Assembly (NCBI GenBank): GCA_903869345.1
Contig: CAIPYM010000006.1
Span: 1 to 43,373, forward strand
Origin: an uncultured Pseudomonadota bacterium
GTDB taxonomy: Bacteria; Pseudomonadota; Alphaproteobacteria; UBA9219
Reading direction: 5' to 3'
Length of the DNA: 43,373 nucleotides
The notes below the pieces were generated by a model. It was given only the letters and a program-made list of their open reading frames with translations, was not told where the DNA came from and did no database searches. The position numbers were made by a program, and so were the translations under genes. Positions 33,329 to 42,902 of the stretch are shown piece by piece. Every line of letters starts with the position of its first letter. Position 1 is the first letter of the stretch.

Positions 33329-33919
33329 ATGTTGTGGGATGGGATATGTCGCCTAAGCTTTTGGGGGTTGATCGCCCTGATGCTCGCGCCAGATTGCTGT
33401 CAGGCCAGGAATATTCAGTCGTTCACCCTTTCAGATGATGGCCAACATTTAACCATCGTGTTGTCCGATAAAACGTCGTTTTCTGCGCCTCGTGATGGAT
33501 CGAATAACTTTGTGCCGGTTGAACAACAGGAGGGGTTTAGGGATGTCTTTGTATCTCCCAACCGTCAATTGATTGGGTGGACCGCCACTTTTCCAAATCT
33601 TAGCATGTCGTATCCGGTTTCTCTTTCCCTGGTGATTCACGATGGTGTGCGGGTTGTTCGTACGCTTTCCAACGAGTGGGGAATCATTTCCAGTTGGCAT
33701 TTTTCTCCTGATAGTCGATCGGTTGTGTATCGCACGGAGTTTCCACACGGCCTTTCTCCTGTAGAGTTCCGAAGGGTGCGCATCGCGGATGGCAAGACGT
33801 CGGCGATTTTTTCATGCTATCCGCCTGATCCCAAGCAACAGGTGTTGAAATGGAGTCACCCACCAAAGTGGACGAGGGCTTCCGATCTCCCGTGCGCTTG
33901 GGATGCGTCTACCCGGTGA
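33329..33919 (+). CDS. Secreted hypothetical protein with beta-propeller-like repeats
   Basis: A 196-residue protein with a signal peptide (to about residue 26, L-M-L-A-P-D-C-C-Q-A-R; the Cys pair could also suggest a lipoprotein, but the lipobox is poor). Phrases such as DVFVSPNRQLIGWTA and WHFSPDSRSVVYRTE match the 'SPDGxxLAY' pattern of TolB/WD40-like propeller strands. Only two or three such strands are present, too few for a closed propeller. No function can be given. GTGAGG precedes the ATG. Its GC content is lower than that of neighbours, and it lies between convergent/divergent housekeeping genes, so it may be acquired. Confidence 0.6.
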   Translation: MLWDGICRLSFWGLIALMLAPDCCQARNIQSFTLSDDGQHLTIVLSDKTSFSAPRDGSNNFVPVEQQEGFRDVFVSPNRQLIGWTATFPNLSMSYPVSLSLVIHDGVRVVRTLSNEWGIISSWHFSPDSRSVVYRTEFPHGLSPVEFRRVRIADGKTSAIFSCYPPDPKQQVLKWSHPPKWTRASDLPCAWDASTR

Positions 33920-33937
33920 AGAGCGAAAAACGGTTCT

Positions 33938-35389
33938 TTAAACAGGCGCGTCTTCGCGGATATGGGCTCCCCGGCTTTCGCGGCGGGCGAGGGCGGCGGT
34001 GGCGATGAGGAGCCCAACCTGGGCTCGGGGGTCCTGAATCGCGAGCGGTTGCAGGAGCCGGATGGCCTCGCGCAGGCCCGATTCGGAGCGGACCAAGCCG
34101 ACATGCCGCGTCATGATGGCCTGAAGGGGCGCGGGGTCCGGGAGGGATGTCGGGTCATCCGGGACGGTGGACTCGGGGGCAGGGGCTTCGGTCGCAGAAT
34201 CTTCCACGGGCCACGGGGCGCTCGGGGCGTTGCCGCTTTCGGAAAGCGCATCGGCCGCCAGAAGTCCCATGGCCACGGCTTCCAACAGGGAATTGCTGGC
34301 GAGGCGATTAGCGCCGTGAAGCCCCGTGCACGCGACTTCACCGCAAGCCCAAAGCCCCGGAACGGACGTGCGTCCCGCGCCGTCAACCTCGATCCCGCCC
34401 ATGTGGTAGTGTGCGGTGGGTTCAACCGGAAGAAGATCCCGCGCGGGATCCAACCCTTCTTCGGCGCAAAGCCGCGCGACGGTTGGAAAGCGTTGCGCAA
34501 AGTCGGTAAGGCCTCGTGCGTCCAGAGCGACTCGCCGTCCGCTGTGAATCTGCCGATGAATCGCCGAGGCGACAACGTCGCGCGGGGCGAGATCGCGTCC
34601 GGGGACATCGGCCATGAACGCTTCACCGAGGTTGTTGACCAGAAACGCCCCCTCGCCGCGGAGCGCTTCGCTGATCAAAGGACGCTCGGCGCGGCGCGGT
34701 ACGGCCAGGGCCGTCGGGTGGAATTGCATGAACTCCAGGTTGCGCAACACCGCGCCCACCCCTGCCGCGAGCGCCAGTCCCGCGCCCCAAGATCCGGCGG
34801 GGTTGGTCGTGGATTCCCAAAGCGCCCCTGCGCCACCCGTGGCCAAAATAACGGTGTCCGTTCCAAGACGTTGGCGGCGACCTTCATGCAGAACATCAAG
34901 GCCCGTGACGTGCTCGCCCTCGGTGCGAATCGCAACGGCCCGAGCGCCTGTGAGAAACCGCACGGACGGCGTGGCCGCCGCGCGGTGAACCAGGGCCTCG
35001 GTCAGCGCCGCGCCGGTGCTGTCGCCCCGGACGTGTGCGACGCGCCGAACGCTATGCGCCCCTTCAAGACTGAGGACGTGCTGGCCATAGGAATCGCGGT
35101 CGAACCGAGCGCCCCACGATTCGAGCGTTTGAACAACGCGCGGCCCCAGGCGTGTGAACCGCGCGACGGCTTCGGGATCACACAGGCCCGCGCCTGCACG
35201 GAGCGTGTCGTTGGCATGCTGCGCGGGGCTATCGTCGGTCCCCAAGGCGGCTGCGAGCCCCCCTTGCGCAAGGACGCTGCTTGTCGTCTGTCCCGGCCCT
35301 TGCGTGGTCACGACAAGGACGGGCCGGGGGGCCAAGGCCAGGGCGAGGGAAAGGCCCGCGAGACCGGATCCAACAATGACAGGGACCAT
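33938..35389 (-). CDS. nadB: L-aspartate oxidase
   Basis: A 483-residue FAD enzyme that oxidises aspartate to iminoaspartate, the first step of de novo NAD synthesis. FAD binding is shown by VIVGSGLAGLSLALAL and TTSSVLAQGGLAAA; the active-site parts EFMQFHPTAL, HYHMGGIEVDGAGRTSVPGLWACGE and GLHGANRLASNSLLEA are intact. The ATG at 35389 has GAGGA 6 nt upstream. It lies 16 nt after nadA in the same operon. nadC, often third, is not here. The C-terminal region after about residue 385 has a Pro/Glu-rich linker of unusual length. Confidence 0.96.
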   Translation of the reverse strand: MVPVIVGSGLAGLSLALALAPRPVLVVTTQGPGQTTSSVLAQGGLAAALGTDDSPAQHANDTLRAGAGLCDPEAVARFTRLGPRVVQTLESWGARFDRDSYGQHVLSLEGAHSVRRVAHVRGDSTGAALTEALVHRAAATPSVRFLTGARAVAIRTEGEHVTGLDVLHEGRRQRLGTDTVILATGGAGALWESTTNPAGSWGAGLALAAGVGAVLRNLEFMQFHPTALAVPRRAERPLISEALRGEGAFLVNNLGEAFMADVPGRDLAPRDVVASAIHRQIHSGRRVALDARGLTDFAQRFPTVARLCAEEGLDPARDLLPVEPTAHYHMGGIEVDGAGRTSVPGLWACGEVACTGLHGANRLASNSLLEAVAMGLLAADALSESGNAPSAPWPVEDSATEAPAPESTVPDDPTSLPDPAPLQAIMTRHVGLVRSESGLREAIRLLQPLAIQDPRAQVGLLIATAALARRESRGAHIREDAPV

Positions 35390-35405
35390 GACGTGTCCTC
35401 GGATT

Positions 35406-36404
35406 TTAAGCCACGGCCAACATGCGTTCGATCGCGTGGCGTGCACGGGCCGCAATCGCGTCCGGCACGGTGACGGGATGCGTCAAAGTCTCTAGCGCTT
35501 TGCGAATCCCCTTCAGCGTGATGCGCTTCATGTGCGGGCAGAGGGCGCAAGGTCGCACAAACGCGACGTCCGGGTAATCGGCGGCGAGGTTGGCGCTCAT
35601 GGAGCATTCGGTCAAAAGCAACGTCCGAGCTGGACGGTGGGCGGCAATCCAGGCGCTCATTTGGGCCGTTGAGCCCGCGTAGTCAGCAAGGGCCACAACT
35701 TCCGGCGGGCATTCGGGGTGCGCGAGGACGGAAAGGCCGGGGTACGATTCGCGCCATGTTGCCACGTCGTCGGGCGTGAAGCGCTCGTGCACTTCGCACG
35801 CGCCTTCCCAGGGAATCACCGTGACCGAGGTTTGCGCCGCGACGTTGCGAGCGAGGTATTTGTCCGGGACCATGATCACGGACGGAACACCGAGGGACTC
35901 CACGATTTTTTGGGCGTTGCCAGAGGTGCAGCAGATGTCCACCTCGGCTTTCACCTCGGCGGAGGTGTTGACGTAGGCCACAATGGGCACGCCGGGGTGC
36001 TGGGCCCGAAGCGTTCGGACGTCCTCGGCCGTGATGGAATCGGCCAGCGAACACCCGGCCCGAAGGTCGGGCATCAGGACCGTGCGCGTAGGGTTCAAAA
36101 TCTTGGCGGTCTCGGCCATGAAGCGCACGCCCGCCATGACAATCACGTCGGCTTGGGCGCGCTCGGCTTCCCGCGCGAGGGCGAGCGAATCGCCCGTGAT
36201 GTCCGCAACGCCATGGAAAATCTCGGGCGTTTGGTAGTTGTGCGCCAGAATCAGGGCCTTGCGTTCTTTTTTCAGGCGCTGAATGGCCACGATGTCGTCG
36301 GCGAACAGGGTCCACTCGGCCGGGGGGATGACATCCTTCACCTTGGCGTACAAGGAGGCCGTGGCTTCCAGGGCGGTCTGCGTGCCGGATGTCGCGGGCG
36401 CCAT
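35406..36404 (-). CDS. nadA: Quinolinate synthase
   Basis: A 332-residue [4Fe-4S] enzyme that condenses iminoaspartate with dihydroxyacetone phosphate to quinolinate. The three cluster cysteines are in RAGCSLADS, ICCTSGNA and PCALCPHMK; substrate residues are in LILAHNYQTPEIF and the VAYVNTSAEVKAE loop. The frame extends far upstream, but the ATG at 36404 with GGGAGA upstream fits the family start. Next gene nadB follows by 16 nt. A TATACT box at 36465-36470 (minus strand) could be the -10 of the nadAB promoter, but no good -35 is seen. Confidence 0.95.
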   Translation of the reverse strand: MAPATSGTQTALEATASLYAKVKDVIPPAEWTLFADDIVAIQRLKKERKALILAHNYQTPEIFHGVADITGDSLALAREAERAQADVIVMAGVRFMAETAKILNPTRTVLMPDLRAGCSLADSITAEDVRTLRAQHPGVPIVAYVNTSAEVKAEVDICCTSGNAQKIVESLGVPSVIMVPDKYLARNVAAQTSVTVIPWEGACEVHERFTPDDVATWRESYPGLSVLAHPECPPEVVALADYAGSTAQMSAWIAAHRPARTLLLTECSMSANLAADYPDVAFVRPCALCPHMKRITLKGIRKALETLTHPVTVPDAIAARARHAIERMLAVA

Positions 36405-36562
36405 GGCCTGTCTCCCTTCGGGTTCGGCGGGTTCTGGATGTCGGGGATCACGATGCTCGACTTGAGTATAAAGAGGCTTTGCCGAAAAGAAACCCCCCCT
36501 GGGAGCGGGCAAGACTGTCCCCTGCTGAGATGCGGACCCCCGCCTTGTATCGGGTGTTGGCT

Positions 36563-37813
36563 CTACGCCAAAAGGCTCATCTCCAAACCCTCTCTCAGCC
36601 GCTCTGCCAACCTCTCCGCAACTTCGGTTTTCGTTAAACGGGGCCAAGTTTCAACCGTCGGGGGAAGGCCGGGGGCCGCGCGACGAACGAGCGTAATCTC
36701 GTTGGTGTCCTGCCCAAACACCGCGCCTGCGCTCACGTCGTTCGCGACCAGCCAATCGCAGCCTTTGGCGGCCAGTTTCGCCTCGGCCTTCGCGCGGAGG
36801 TTGCCCGTTTCCGCCGCAAAGCCGACGACGAGCCGAGGTCTTGGTCCCGCACGCCCCGAAGCCAGCGCAGCCAGGATGTCCGGCGTTGGGACCAGCGTCA
36901 GCGCGGGCGGGGTCGCGCTTGCATCTTTTTTCATCTTGAGCGAGGCGGGTGCCTCGGGACGCCAATCGGCCACGGCAGCGGCGCACACGGCCACGTCCAC
37001 GGGCAAAGCCTGACAGCAAGCTGCCAACATCTCGTCCGCCGTCTGAACGCGCACGACCGCGACGCCGATGGGATCGGGAAGCGCCGTGGGGCCCGTGACC
37101 AGAATCACCTCGGTCCCTTGCTGAGCCAGCGCAGCGGCAATCGCATGTCCCTGCTTGCCCGATGAACGATTCCCGAGGAACCGCACGGGGTCCAGCGGTT
37201 CATGCGTCGGGCCACTTGTCACAAGCGCCCTCACGCCTTTCAGCCGCTGGACTCCCTCACCGTTGTTCGGAAGGGTCGCGAGGGCAGCCACAATCGCGGC
37301 GGGGTCCATCATCCGTCCGGGGCCTTCCTCGTGGCAGGCCATTGCGCCCGTGTCCGGGCCCAGGAACGTCACGCCGCGCTCCCGCAACAGGGCGACGTTC
37401 GCCCGCGTCGCAGGATGATTCCACATGACCGGATTCATGGCGGGCGCGACCACCACGGGAATCTCGGCGGCGAGCAACAGCGAACCCGCCAGGTCCTCGG
37501 CCAGCCCGTGCGCCATTTTCGCCAAAAAATGGGCCGTGGCGGGAGCGATGAGGATCACGTCCGATTCCCGCGCCAGGTCAATGTGCAGAGGCTTGCGCCC
37601 AGGATGAGAGTCCCAGAGGTTCGTGAACACGGCTCCCCCGGTGAGCGTTTCCAGTGCAAGCGGCGTGATAAACTGCGCCCCGCCCTCGGTCAGAACACAC
37701 CGAACCTCGGCCCCCGCCTCCCGCGCACGACGCGCGATCTCAGGGCTCTTGATCGCCGCGATCCCGCCCGTGACGATCAGCAAAAGTCGTTTGCCGTGAA
37801 GAAACGCGTCCAT
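36563..37813 (-). CDS. coaBC: Phosphopantothenoylcysteine decarboxylase/synthetase
   Basis: A 416-residue bifunctional CoaBC. The N-terminal flavoprotein decarboxylase (about 1-190) has VTGGIAAIKSPEI, the active-site His in KPLHIDLARESDVILIAPAT, PAMNPVMW and the Cys loop ACHEEGPGRM. The C-terminal synthetase has VTSGPTHEPLDPVRFLGNRSSGKQG, AAAVADWRP, and K-M-K-K. These are the second and third steps after pantothenate kinase in CoA synthesis. It stands upstream of nadA on the same strand with a 158 nt gap. Confidence 0.96.
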   Translation of the reverse strand: MDAFLHGKRLLLIVTGGIAAIKSPEIARRAREAGAEVRCVLTEGGAQFITPLALETLTGGAVFTNLWDSHPGRKPLHIDLARESDVILIAPATAHFLAKMAHGLAEDLAGSLLLAAEIPVVVAPAMNPVMWNHPATRANVALLRERGVTFLGPDTGAMACHEEGPGRMMDPAAIVAALATLPNNGEGVQRLKGVRALVTSGPTHEPLDPVRFLGNRSSGKQGHAIAAALAQQGTEVILVTGPTALPDPIGVAVVRVQTADEMLAACCQALPVDVAVCAAAVADWRPEAPASLKMKKDASATPPALTLVPTPDILAALASGRAGPRPRLVVGFAAETGNLRAKAEAKLAAKGCDWLVANDVSAGAVFGQDTNEITLVRRAAPGLPPTVETWPRLTKTEVAERLAERLREGLEMSLLA

Positions 37814-37838
37814 GGGGTTCTCTCCGTGGATCCCTTAG

Positions 37839-38603
37839 TTAGGCATCCTGCACAAAAGGCTCAAGCTCGGCCCGGACACGCGTGTAATAGGCATGCTCTG
37901 GCTCGCACGAGGGGAGATTAGCCGTTTTCGCGGCCCAAAGGGTAACGGCCTTGATTTGATGCCGCGCAAAGTCCTGGAGGTTCGCAGGCGAACCCATGCG
38001 CAGGAACGGAAAAAACGTCACGACCACGCGTTGCTGAATGGGGCTTTGCGCCGCGTGAGTCACGCGCTGCGCCAAGCTCGCATCCCGCTGAAGGAGTTTC
38101 GCAGTCCAGGTGCGCACCTCTCCGGCCTGGTCCAACAAGGCTTGCCGCTCGTTTTCAAAATCTGTCCGCTCCACCACGCGCCGATCACGGTAAACAACCG
38201 GAGCTTCGGCCCCTGTCACACAGCTCCAGCCTTTGCGGGGCACCAGAAGGTCCGCTTGGCGATCCTCGGCGCGGCGAGGGTCGAACGGCATCGTCCGGCA
38301 ACGAAGCGGCTTGTTCGGATGAAGCGCACACCGATTGTCAGGCGACAAAGCCGGGCAGCGCAGCGAGGGCGGAATGTACGCGGTCGGCGAGGCGACAAGG
38401 GCAACGTGTTGGCGCTTGGTGATCGGGATCGGAAGGCCGATGCGTTCGGCCAGAGGAAACGTCTTGTCGGAAGACTTCACGGGCGTCAGCACCATCGCGA
38501 GGGGAAAACGTTCGGCCTCGGTCAGAGCCTCGCACAGCGTCAACGGCAACCACCCCTGGCAGCAGAGACCACACCGCGTGCAAAGAAAACGATTTTCATT
38601 CAT
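37839..38603 (-). CDS. YkgJ-family cysteine cluster protein
   Basis: A 254-residue protein whose start, CTRCGLCCQG, and the later CPALSPDNRCALHPNKPLRCRTMPF carry the CxxCxxCC plus C...C pattern of the Zn/Fe-S-binding YkgJ family. Those proteins are of unknown function. The ATG at 38603 starts four residues before the first Cys pattern; an ATG at 38615 is also possible. It is 25 nt upstream of coaBC on the same strand, so both may be cotranscribed. Confidence 0.8.
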   Translation of the reverse strand: MNENRFLCTRCGLCCQGWLPLTLCEALTEAERFPLAMVLTPVKSSDKTFPLAERIGLPIPITKRQHVALVASPTAYIPPSLRCPALSPDNRCALHPNKPLRCRTMPFDPRRAEDRQADLLVPRKGWSCVTGAEAPVVYRDRRVVERTDFENERQALLDQAGEVRTWTAKLLQRDASLAQRVTHAAQSPIQQRVVVTFFPFLRMGSPANLQDFARHQIKAVTLWAAKTANLPSCEPEHAYYTRVRAELEPFVQDA

Positions 38604-38691
38604 GACGGGACTCATTCCCCCCCTGAGGCGTACACCCCTATCAAAACCCAACAGGGGCTAACTTTGTGATGATAACCCTTGCAGGGGCGAC

Positions 38692-41600
38692 TTAAAAAAA
38701 CCTACGGGAAACGGTAGGTGCAGAGGCGAAGCGGTGCCCCAGCCGCTCCAGGTACAGGTACACGACCGGCGTGATGAAGAGCGTCAGGGCTTGGGAGACC
38801 ACAAGTCCGCCGAGGACGGCCACGCCCAACGGCTGACGCACCTCCGCCCCCTCGCCAAGCCCGACCGCAACGGGGATCGCCCCAAACAGAGCCGCCGCTG
38901 TCGTCATCATGATGGGACGAAACCGTAGGGCACAGGCTTGGCGAATGGCCTCTTCCGCCGCAAGGCCCTGGCGACGCAGATTCAGGGCGACATCCACCAT
39001 CATAATCGCGTTCTTCTTGACGATTCCGATCAGAAGTACGATCCCGATAATGGCGATGACGTCGAGGTCAAACCCCGTCAGCACCAACATGATAATTGCG
39101 CCGAGTCCCGCCGACGGCAGGCCCGAAAGAATCGTCAGCGGGTGGATGAAGCTTTCGTACAGCATCCCCAGAATGATGTAGATCACCAGAACCGTCAGAA
39201 GAATCAGGAATCCCTGCCCCGCGACGGAGGCCTGAAACGCCTGTGCCAACCCCTGAAAATCGGTCACGATGCTGGTTGGCAGCGCGAGGGACGATTCCAG
39301 TGCGTGCAGCCGGTCCACGGCCTGGCCGAGGGCGACCCCCGGCGCAAGGTTGAACGAAATGGTTACGGAGGGCAGCTGCCCCTGGTGCGCGATGGACAAC
39401 GGCCCCGTTCCCTTGGACAGTGCCGCGACCGACGCGAGCGGCACCAGCGCCCCCGTCGCGCTGCGCACATAAATGTTCTGAATGTCCTGTGGATCGCGTT
39501 GGTCCGCGCGGGGCACTTCCAAAATCACCTGGTAACTGTTGGACGGCGTGTAGAGCGTGGCCACCTGAGCGTTGCCAAACGCGGCGTAAAGTGTGCTGCG
39601 CAAAACTTCATCGTTCACGCCCAGACGTGCCGATTCGTCGGCGTTGGGGGAAACCCGCGCCTCCAAACTTTTCAGGTAAACGTCCGTCGTCACGTCCCGA
39701 AACGCGGGCTCATGGGCCAGGACGCCCTCGATTTTCGCAGCCCAGGCGTAAAGTTCCGCAAGATCGCTTCCACGCAGCGTGTACTGGTAGAGGCTCTTGG
39801 CCGGACGTCCCCCAATTTGCAGATTTTGCACCGGCTGCAGGAAGACGCTCAGGCCCGGTACCGCGCTGGCTTCCTCACGCAAACGGCGAAGAACAACACC
39901 CACCGGCGGGCGTTGGTTGTGCGGCTTCAGGCCAATGAACATCCGGCCCGCGTTGGTCTGGCTGCGCCCGCCGCCCATGGCCACGAACACATGATCCACG
40001 GCAGGATCTGCCGCGAAGATCCGCGCGACCTCTTTGTGCTTGGCTTTCAGGGCATCAAAGCCGATGTCCTGGGCCGCCTCGGTTGCGACAAACGCGAAGC
40101 CCGTATCCTCCAGGGGAATAAACCCCTTAGGGGCGTAAATGTAAGCCGCGATCGCGACCACCAACGTGAACAGCGTGACCCCGAGCATCATGCGTTGGTG
40201 ATGCAGCGTCGCATCCAGGGCCCGCGCGTACCCCCGTTGCAGGGCCGAAAATCCGGCGGCGAGTCTTCGCCCGACCGCGCCTTCGTGTTCTTCCGTTCGG
40301 TGCGGGCGCAACCACCGGCTGCACAGCATCGGCGTGAGCGTCAGGGCCAAAAGGCCGGAGATCAGCACAGCCAGGCTGAGCGTGATCGCAAACTCCCGGA
40401 ACAGACGGCCAACAACGCCCCCCATAAAGATGACGGGAATGAACACGGCCACCAGCGACAACGTCATGGACAGGACCGTGAACCCGATTTCTTGCGAGCC
40501 CTTCAGCGCTGCCTCCCAAACCGATAGGCCTTTTTCGATGTGGCGCGTGATGTTCTCAAGCACCACAATCGCGTCATCCACCACGAGCCCGACGCACAGT
40601 GTGAGCCCCAAAAGCGAAATGTTGTTGATGCTGAACCCCAACGCCGCCATGCCCGCGCACGTTGCGATCAACGAGAGCGGCACGACAACAGCGGGAATAA
40701 ACGTCGCTGCCGCGCTCCGCAAAAAGAGGAAAATGACCCCTACGACAAGCACAATCGTGATGCCCAGCGTCACCTGCACCTCGTTCACCGCGTTGCGAAT
40801 TGCGACGGACCGATCAAAGAGCGGTGTCAACGTAACCGAGGCCGGAACCTGCGACCGGAAATTCGGCAACAGCTTGCGCACGCTGTCCACCACGTCCACG
40901 GTGTTCGCGTCCGGCTGACGCTGAACGGCAAGAACCACCGCCTTGCGTCCATCAATCGCGCCGTACGTGTAGAGGTCTTCGACTGAATCGCTAACCGTGG
41001 CCACATCGTTCAGACGCACGGGCGCACCTGACCTCCACGCAATCACGCGCGAGCGAAAACCGTCCGCATCTTTGGGCTGGCCAACAACCTTGAGCGTGAA
41101 CAGCTGCGGCCCACCGTTCAGCACCCCGGTCGGTTTAATGGAGGCCGCCGCGCCGAGGGCTTGGCTCAGGTCCTGAAAACTCAGATCATGCGCGGCCAGG
41201 GCCTGCGGGTTCGCCTGCACGCGCACGGCGTACTTTTGCGCCCCAAAGACCTGCACTTGCGCCACGCCGGGCAACGTCGAAATGCGTTGCGAGAGCAGCG
41301 TTTCAGCGATTTCGTCCACGTCGGCGACGGGCAGCGTGTCAGACGACACGGCGATGAACAGAATCGGCTGGTCGGCAGGATTCACTTTCTGGAACGAGGG
41401 GGCGGAGGTCATCTCGGCGGGTAATCGCCTTTGCACCGTCGCGATGGCCGCCTGAACATCCAGCGCCGCTCCGTCAATGTCGCGGTCGAGGTTGAATTGC
41501 AAAATGATGTTTGTGGACCCGAGCGCACTCGTGGAGGTCATCGAGTCGAGACCCGCGATCGTTGAGAACTGACGCTCCAGGGGCGTTGCGACCGACGAGG

Positions 41601-41778
41601 CCATGGTCTCCGGGCTCGCCCCCGGCAGGGAGGCCGACACCGAGATGGTCGGAAAATCCACGCGCGGCAATGCGCTCACGGGCAGCGCCCTGTACCCCGC
41701 CAGCCCCGCCACCACGAGCGCCAGGGTCAGCAGCGTCGTGAAAACCGGGCGACGAATGCAGAAGGTCGAAAGAATCAT
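38692..41778 (-). CDS. RND multidrug efflux permease (MdtB/MuxB-like)
   Basis: A 1028-residue inner-membrane pump of the hydrophobe/amphiphile efflux family. It starts with the typical CIRRPVFTTLLTLALVVAGLAGYRALPVSALPRVDFPTI. The proton-relay aspartates are in GLVVDDAIVVLENI (TM4), and the second half repeats the fold (GIVKKNAIMMVDVAL). Sequences around FDRSVAIRNAVNEVQ and NNISLLGLTL are nearest to MdtB/MdtC. MdtABC has two permeases, but only one is found here. Its ATG overlaps the adaptor stop by 4 nt. No TolC-like outer-membrane gene is nearby. The last codons overlap a terminator. Confidence 0.95.
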   Translation of the reverse strand: MILSTFCIRRPVFTTLLTLALVVAGLAGYRALPVSALPRVDFPTISVSASLPGASPETMASSVATPLERQFSTIAGLDSMTSTSALGSTNIILQFNLDRDIDGAALDVQAAIATVQRRLPAEMTSAPSFQKVNPADQPILFIAVSSDTLPVADVDEIAETLLSQRISTLPGVAQVQVFGAQKYAVRVQANPQALAAHDLSFQDLSQALGAAASIKPTGVLNGGPQLFTLKVVGQPKDADGFRSRVIAWRSGAPVRLNDVATVSDSVEDLYTYGAIDGRKAVVLAVQRQPDANTVDVVDSVRKLLPNFRSQVPASVTLTPLFDRSVAIRNAVNEVQVTLGITIVLVVGVIFLFLRSAAATFIPAVVVPLSLIATCAGMAALGFSINNISLLGLTLCVGLVVDDAIVVLENITRHIEKGLSVWEAALKGSQEIGFTVLSMTLSLVAVFIPVIFMGGVVGRLFREFAITLSLAVLISGLLALTLTPMLCSRWLRPHRTEEHEGAVGRRLAAGFSALQRGYARALDATLHHQRMMLGVTLFTLVVAIAAYIYAPKGFIPLEDTGFAFVATEAAQDIGFDALKAKHKEVARIFAADPAVDHVFVAMGGGRSQTNAGRMFIGLKPHNQRPPVGVVLRRLREEASAVPGLSVFLQPVQNLQIGGRPAKSLYQYTLRGSDLAELYAWAAKIEGVLAHEPAFRDVTTDVYLKSLEARVSPNADESARLGVNDEVLRSTLYAAFGNAQVATLYTPSNSYQVILEVPRADQRDPQDIQNIYVRSATGALVPLASVAALSKGTGPLSIAHQGQLPSVTISFNLAPGVALGQAVDRLHALESSLALPTSIVTDFQGLAQAFQASVAGQGFLILLTVLVIYIILGMLYESFIHPLTILSGLPSAGLGAIIMLVLTGFDLDVIAIIGIVLLIGIVKKNAIMMVDVALNLRRQGLAAEEAIRQACALRFRPIMMTTAAALFGAIPVAVGLGEGAEVRQPLGVAVLGGLVVSQALTLFITPVVYLYLERLGHRFASAPTVSRRFF
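38693..38719 (-). terminator. Intrinsic terminator overlapping the RND permease stop codon
   Basis: On the minus strand ACCTAC-CGTTTCCC-GTAGGT is followed by seven Ts. The stem encodes the residues P-T-V-S-R-R and the T run encodes F-F and the start of the TAA stop, so the terminator is inside the coding end. It would end the efflux operon. Confidence 0.75.
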
Positions 41779-42902
41779 GACGCACCTTTCGACGGCGATT
41801 CTTCAGGGGAGGGCGGCACGCTCACATCCGAACGTGGCGCAACCCGCGCGCCGTCCGTCAGGCGCAAGAGGCCGTCTGTCACAACAATTTCGCCTTCCTC
41901 AAGGCCGTCTGACACCACGGCCTCGGTGCCCAAAACCCGCGCGATGTGAACGGGACGTTTGTGGGCGGTGGTCGTTGTGGGATCGACCACGAACACAAAC
42001 AGCGCGTCCTCAGGGCCCTGCACGGCCTTGGCCGGAAGGACGAGGGCGTTTTTCAGCGTCCCAAGATCCAAGGTTAAGGTGACAAACATCCCTGGCCAGA
42101 GGCTTTCATCGGGGTTGGCAAACCGTACGCGGATCGGGAGCGTGCCCGTCGCGGAATCCAGCGCATTGTCCCAAGAATCGAGCGTCCCCGGCCATGTCCG
42201 GTCACTGCCCTCGCGCCTCGCCGTGACGGGCACAGATCCCTCGTGGGCGATGCGGATCAGGGATTCGTAAAACCGCTGGGGCAACGCCGCCTGAACCACC
42301 AGAGGGTCCACTTGGTTGATCGTGACAAGCGGCTGCGTGTCGTTGGCCTTGACCGTGTTGCCGACCGTCACGCGCACAGGTCCTGCGCGGCCCGTGAGGG
42401 GTGAGCGAACAACGGTGTACCCGAGCGACACAACCGTTGATCGCAGCAGGGCCTCTTGCGCCCGAAACGCGGCCAAATTTTGGTCCAACGTCTCGTTCGT
42501 CGCGTAGCCCCGCTCCGCCAGTTTTCGGGTACGTTCGTACTGAGCTTTGAGCGCGACAAGTTGGGCGGCCAGACGAGTCTTGTCGGCTTGCAGGGCCTTA
42601 TCGTCCAGACGGAAAAGCACATCGCCCTTCCGCACAAACGCGCCGTCTTTCAAGGCAACCTCAATCAACTGTGAATCCAGTCGCGTCTTGATGGCAACGG
42701 TTTGCAAGGGCTGCACCGTCCCGACAACCTCCACCGTCTCGGGCGCATCGCGCCGAGTCACAGCCTCGGTCACGACGACCACGGGCGCAGCGGGGGGGGC
42801 TGTTGTCGCCTTTTTCGCAAAAGGTCCGACGTGAAATCCCCAAGCCAGCGCCAGAGCGACCAGCACAACGCCACCCAGTCCCACAATTCGCTTCTGACGC
42901 AT
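41775..42902 (-). CDS. RND efflux periplasmic adaptor (membrane fusion protein)
   Basis: A 375-residue MdtA/AcrA-type adaptor. One N-terminal transmembrane anchor (about residues 8-26) is followed by lipoyl-like halves with VETVEVVGTVQPLQTVAIKTRLDSQLIEVALKDGAFVRKGDVLFRLDDKAL, a coiled-coil hairpin (about 100-160), and beta-barrel DPLVVQAALPQRFYESL and PGMFVTLTLDLG. The ATG at 42902 is chosen as GGAGG lies 8 nt upstream; an ATG at 42920 would add six residues. It overlaps the permease gene by 4 nt. Confidence 0.94.
   Translation of the reverse strand: MRQKRIVGLGGVVLVALALAWGFHVGPFAKKATTAPPAAPVVVVTEAVTRRDAPETVEVVGTVQPLQTVAIKTRLDSQLIEVALKDGAFVRKGDVLFRLDDKALQADKTRLAAQLVALKAQYERTRKLAERGYATNETLDQNLAAFRAQEALLRSTVVSLGYTVVRSPLTGRAGPVRVTVGNTVKANDTQPLVTINQVDPLVVQAALPQRFYESLIRIAHEGSVPVTARREGSDRTWPGTLDSWDNALDSATGTLPIRVRFANPDESLWPGMFVTLTLDLGTLKNALVLPAKAVQGPEDALFVFVVDPTTTTAHKRPVHIARVLGTEAVVSDGLEEGEIVVTDGLLRLTDGARVAPRSDVSVPPSPEESPSKGAS

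Noticed and set aside
38938-40527. 529-codon plus-strand frame inside the RND permease gene
   Set aside because: Antisense shadow of the permease; the composition (Arg, Gln, His) is that of a reverse reading frame.
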